The notes below the pieces were generated by a model that was given only the letters and a program-made list of their open reading frames with translations, was not told where the DNA came from and made no database searches. From the NCBI RefSeq assembly GCF_011089885.1, contig NZ_JAANBD010000028.1, positions 618,389-682,388 on the forward strand: DNA of 64,000 bases, in the 5' to 3' direction. Source of the DNA: Thioalkalivibrio sp. XN279. GTDB lineage: Bacteria > Pseudomonadota > Gammaproteobacteria > Steroidobacterales > XN24. Shown here piece after piece: positions 63,052-64,000 of the stretch (the stretch's first letter is position 1; each line of letters opens with the position of its first letter). The translations under genes were made by a program, and so were the position numbers.

Positions 63052-64000
63052 TCAGCCCGGGAACAGGATCGCCGTCGCCACGCCGAAGTAGATGAACACG
63101 CCGGAGGCGTCCGCCAGCGTCGTCACCAGCGGCGCGCTGGCGGTCGCCGGGTCGAGCTTGAAGCGGCTGAGGATGAAGGGCAGCGACATGCCGATCAGGC
63201 TGCCGACCATCACCACCAGCACCATGGTCAGGGCGACAGCCAGCGCCACGCCGGGCCCGCCGCGATACCAGCCGATGCCCGACACCGCCAGCGCCATGGT
63301 CAGTCCGAGCAGCACGGCGATCAGCACCTCCCGCCCCAGCATGCGGCCCCAGTCCTTCAGCATGACGTCGCCCGTCGCCAGCGCGCGCACCATCAGTGTC
63401 GCTGCCTGCGAGCCGGCGTTGCCGCTGGAGCCGATCAACAGCGGCAGGAAGAACACCAGCGCCACGACCGACGCGATGGTGTCCTCGTAGTAATGGATGC
63501 CGGCGCCGGAGACCAGGTTGCCGAACACCAGCAGCACCAGCCAGGCGATGCGCTTGCGATACAGCAGCCCGATGGAGGCGTCGCGCACGCTGGAGTCCAG
63601 GTCGCCGACCGAGCCCACCTTGTGGAAGTCCTCCGTGGCCTCCTCCTGGATGACGTCCATGGCGTCGTCGTGCGTGACGATGCCGACCAGCCGTCCCTCC
63701 GCATCCACGACCGGCAGGGCCAGCACGTCGTAGCGGGAAATCTTGCGCGCCACCTCTTCCTGGTCCTCGTCCACATGCACGGACAGCGGGCCCTCCTCCA
63801 TCAGGTCCCGAACCAGCATTTTCGGGCTGGCGAGGATCAGGTCCCGCAGCCGTACCGCGCCCAGCAAGCGCCGGTCGGGCGCCGTGACGTAGGCGCGGTA
63901 GATGGTCTCCTTGTTCGGCGCCTCGTGGCGCAGCTTCTCGATGGCCTGGGCGGCGGAGAGCGACGCCGTGAGCACGGCATAGTCCGAGCTCATGATGGCG
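63052..64000 (-). CDS. mgtE: Magnesium transporter MgtE (5' end outside window)
   Basis: Visible are the CBS pair (IMSSDYAVLTASLSAAQAIEKLR onward; DLMEEGPLSVHVDEDQEEVARKISRYDVLALPVVD) and the five-helix membrane domain with GSSGNAGSQAATLMVRALATGDV and LADASGVFIYFGVA. An ATG at 63993 is in frame, but MgtE proteins have an N-terminal domain before the CBS pair, and the frame is open to the edge, so the true start is beyond 64000. About 316 of an expected 450 residues are seen. Confidence 0.93.
   Translation of the reverse strand, partial: AIMSSDYAVLTASLSAAQAIEKLRHEAPNKETIYRAYVTAPDRRLLGAVRLRDLILASPKMLVRDLMEEGPLSVHVDEDQEEVARKISRYDVLALPVVDAEGRLVGIVTHDDAMDVIQEEATEDFHKVGSVGDLDSSVRDASIGLLYRKRIAWLVLLVFGNLVSGAGIHYYEDTIASVVALVFFLPLLIGSSGNAGSQAATLMVRALATGDVMLKDWGRMLGREVLIAVLLGLTMALAVSGIGWYRGGPGVALAVALTMVLVVMVGSLIGMSLPFILSRFKLDPATASAPLVTTLADASGVFIYFGVATAILFPG

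Overview
The window is a GC-rich (roughly two-thirds G+C) bacterial chromosome segment centred on the replication origin. The gene set and order point to a gammaproteobacterium: the atp operon next to parB-parA-rsmG; mnmE-yidC-yidD-rnpA-rpmH facing dnaA-dnaN-recF-gyrB; glyQS; glnA-ntrB-ntrC with a sigma-54 promoter; secB, tatABC and dtd. I cannot name a genus. No phage, transposon, CRISPR array, rRNA or tRNA was recognised.

Layout. 1-7.4 kb (minus): atpG (cut by the window edge), atpA, H, F, E, B, I, then parB, parA and rsmG. 7.4-19.8 kb: an accessory block that separates rsmG from mnmG. It holds a small exported protein, prpBCD (2-methylcitrate cycle) with an acuI-type reductase and a metallo-beta-lactamase-fold enzyme upstream, an iron-sulfur photolyase, two small cytochromes c, a SIMPL-domain protein and two paralogous OppA-like lipoproteins translationally coupled to mnmG. 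19.8-27 kb: mnmG, a membrane GGDEF protein, mnmE, yidC, yidD, rnpA and rpmH. 27-33.4 kb: dnaA, oriC, dnaN, recF (carrying two parS sites) and gyrB. 33.5-45.2 kb: plsC-like, glyS, glyQ, glnA, a DUF4124 protein, ntrB, ntrC, an orphan class 1 dihydroorotate dehydrogenase, trmL, gpsA and secB. 45.3-54.2 kb: grxC, a rhodanese, envC, ctpA, a second GGDEF protein, a DUF2214 protein, a ComB-like phosphatase, a PPK2 kinase, an EncFtn-type ferritin with no encapsulin, two membrane proteins and an EamA transporter. 54.3-64 kb: a POT peptide transporter, an M16 lipoprotein peptidase, a DUF1244 protein, tatABC, dtd, an LpxH-like phosphoesterase paired with a glycosyltransferase, and mgtE (cut by the window edge).

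How the parts work together. Core genes left of the origin lie mostly on the minus strand and those right of it mostly on the plus strand, so most are transcribed away from oriC. DnaA is encoded beside its boxes, and ParA/ParB are encoded about 24 kb from two parS sites in recF. NtrB/NtrC sit just downstream of glnA, whose upstream region shows an NtrC site and a sigma-54 promoter at the spacing known from enteric bacteria. Start codons are often GTG or TTG, and ATGA/GTGA stop-start overlaps are common, indicating translational coupling.

The most notable observations are an rnpA frame whose only usable start lies inside rpmH, an EncFtn-type ferritin with all its ferroxidase residues but neither shell gene nor targeting tail, the accessory insertion that splits the mnmG-rsmG-parAB-atp block, and the paired permease-less oligopeptide-binding lipoproteins coupled to mnmG.
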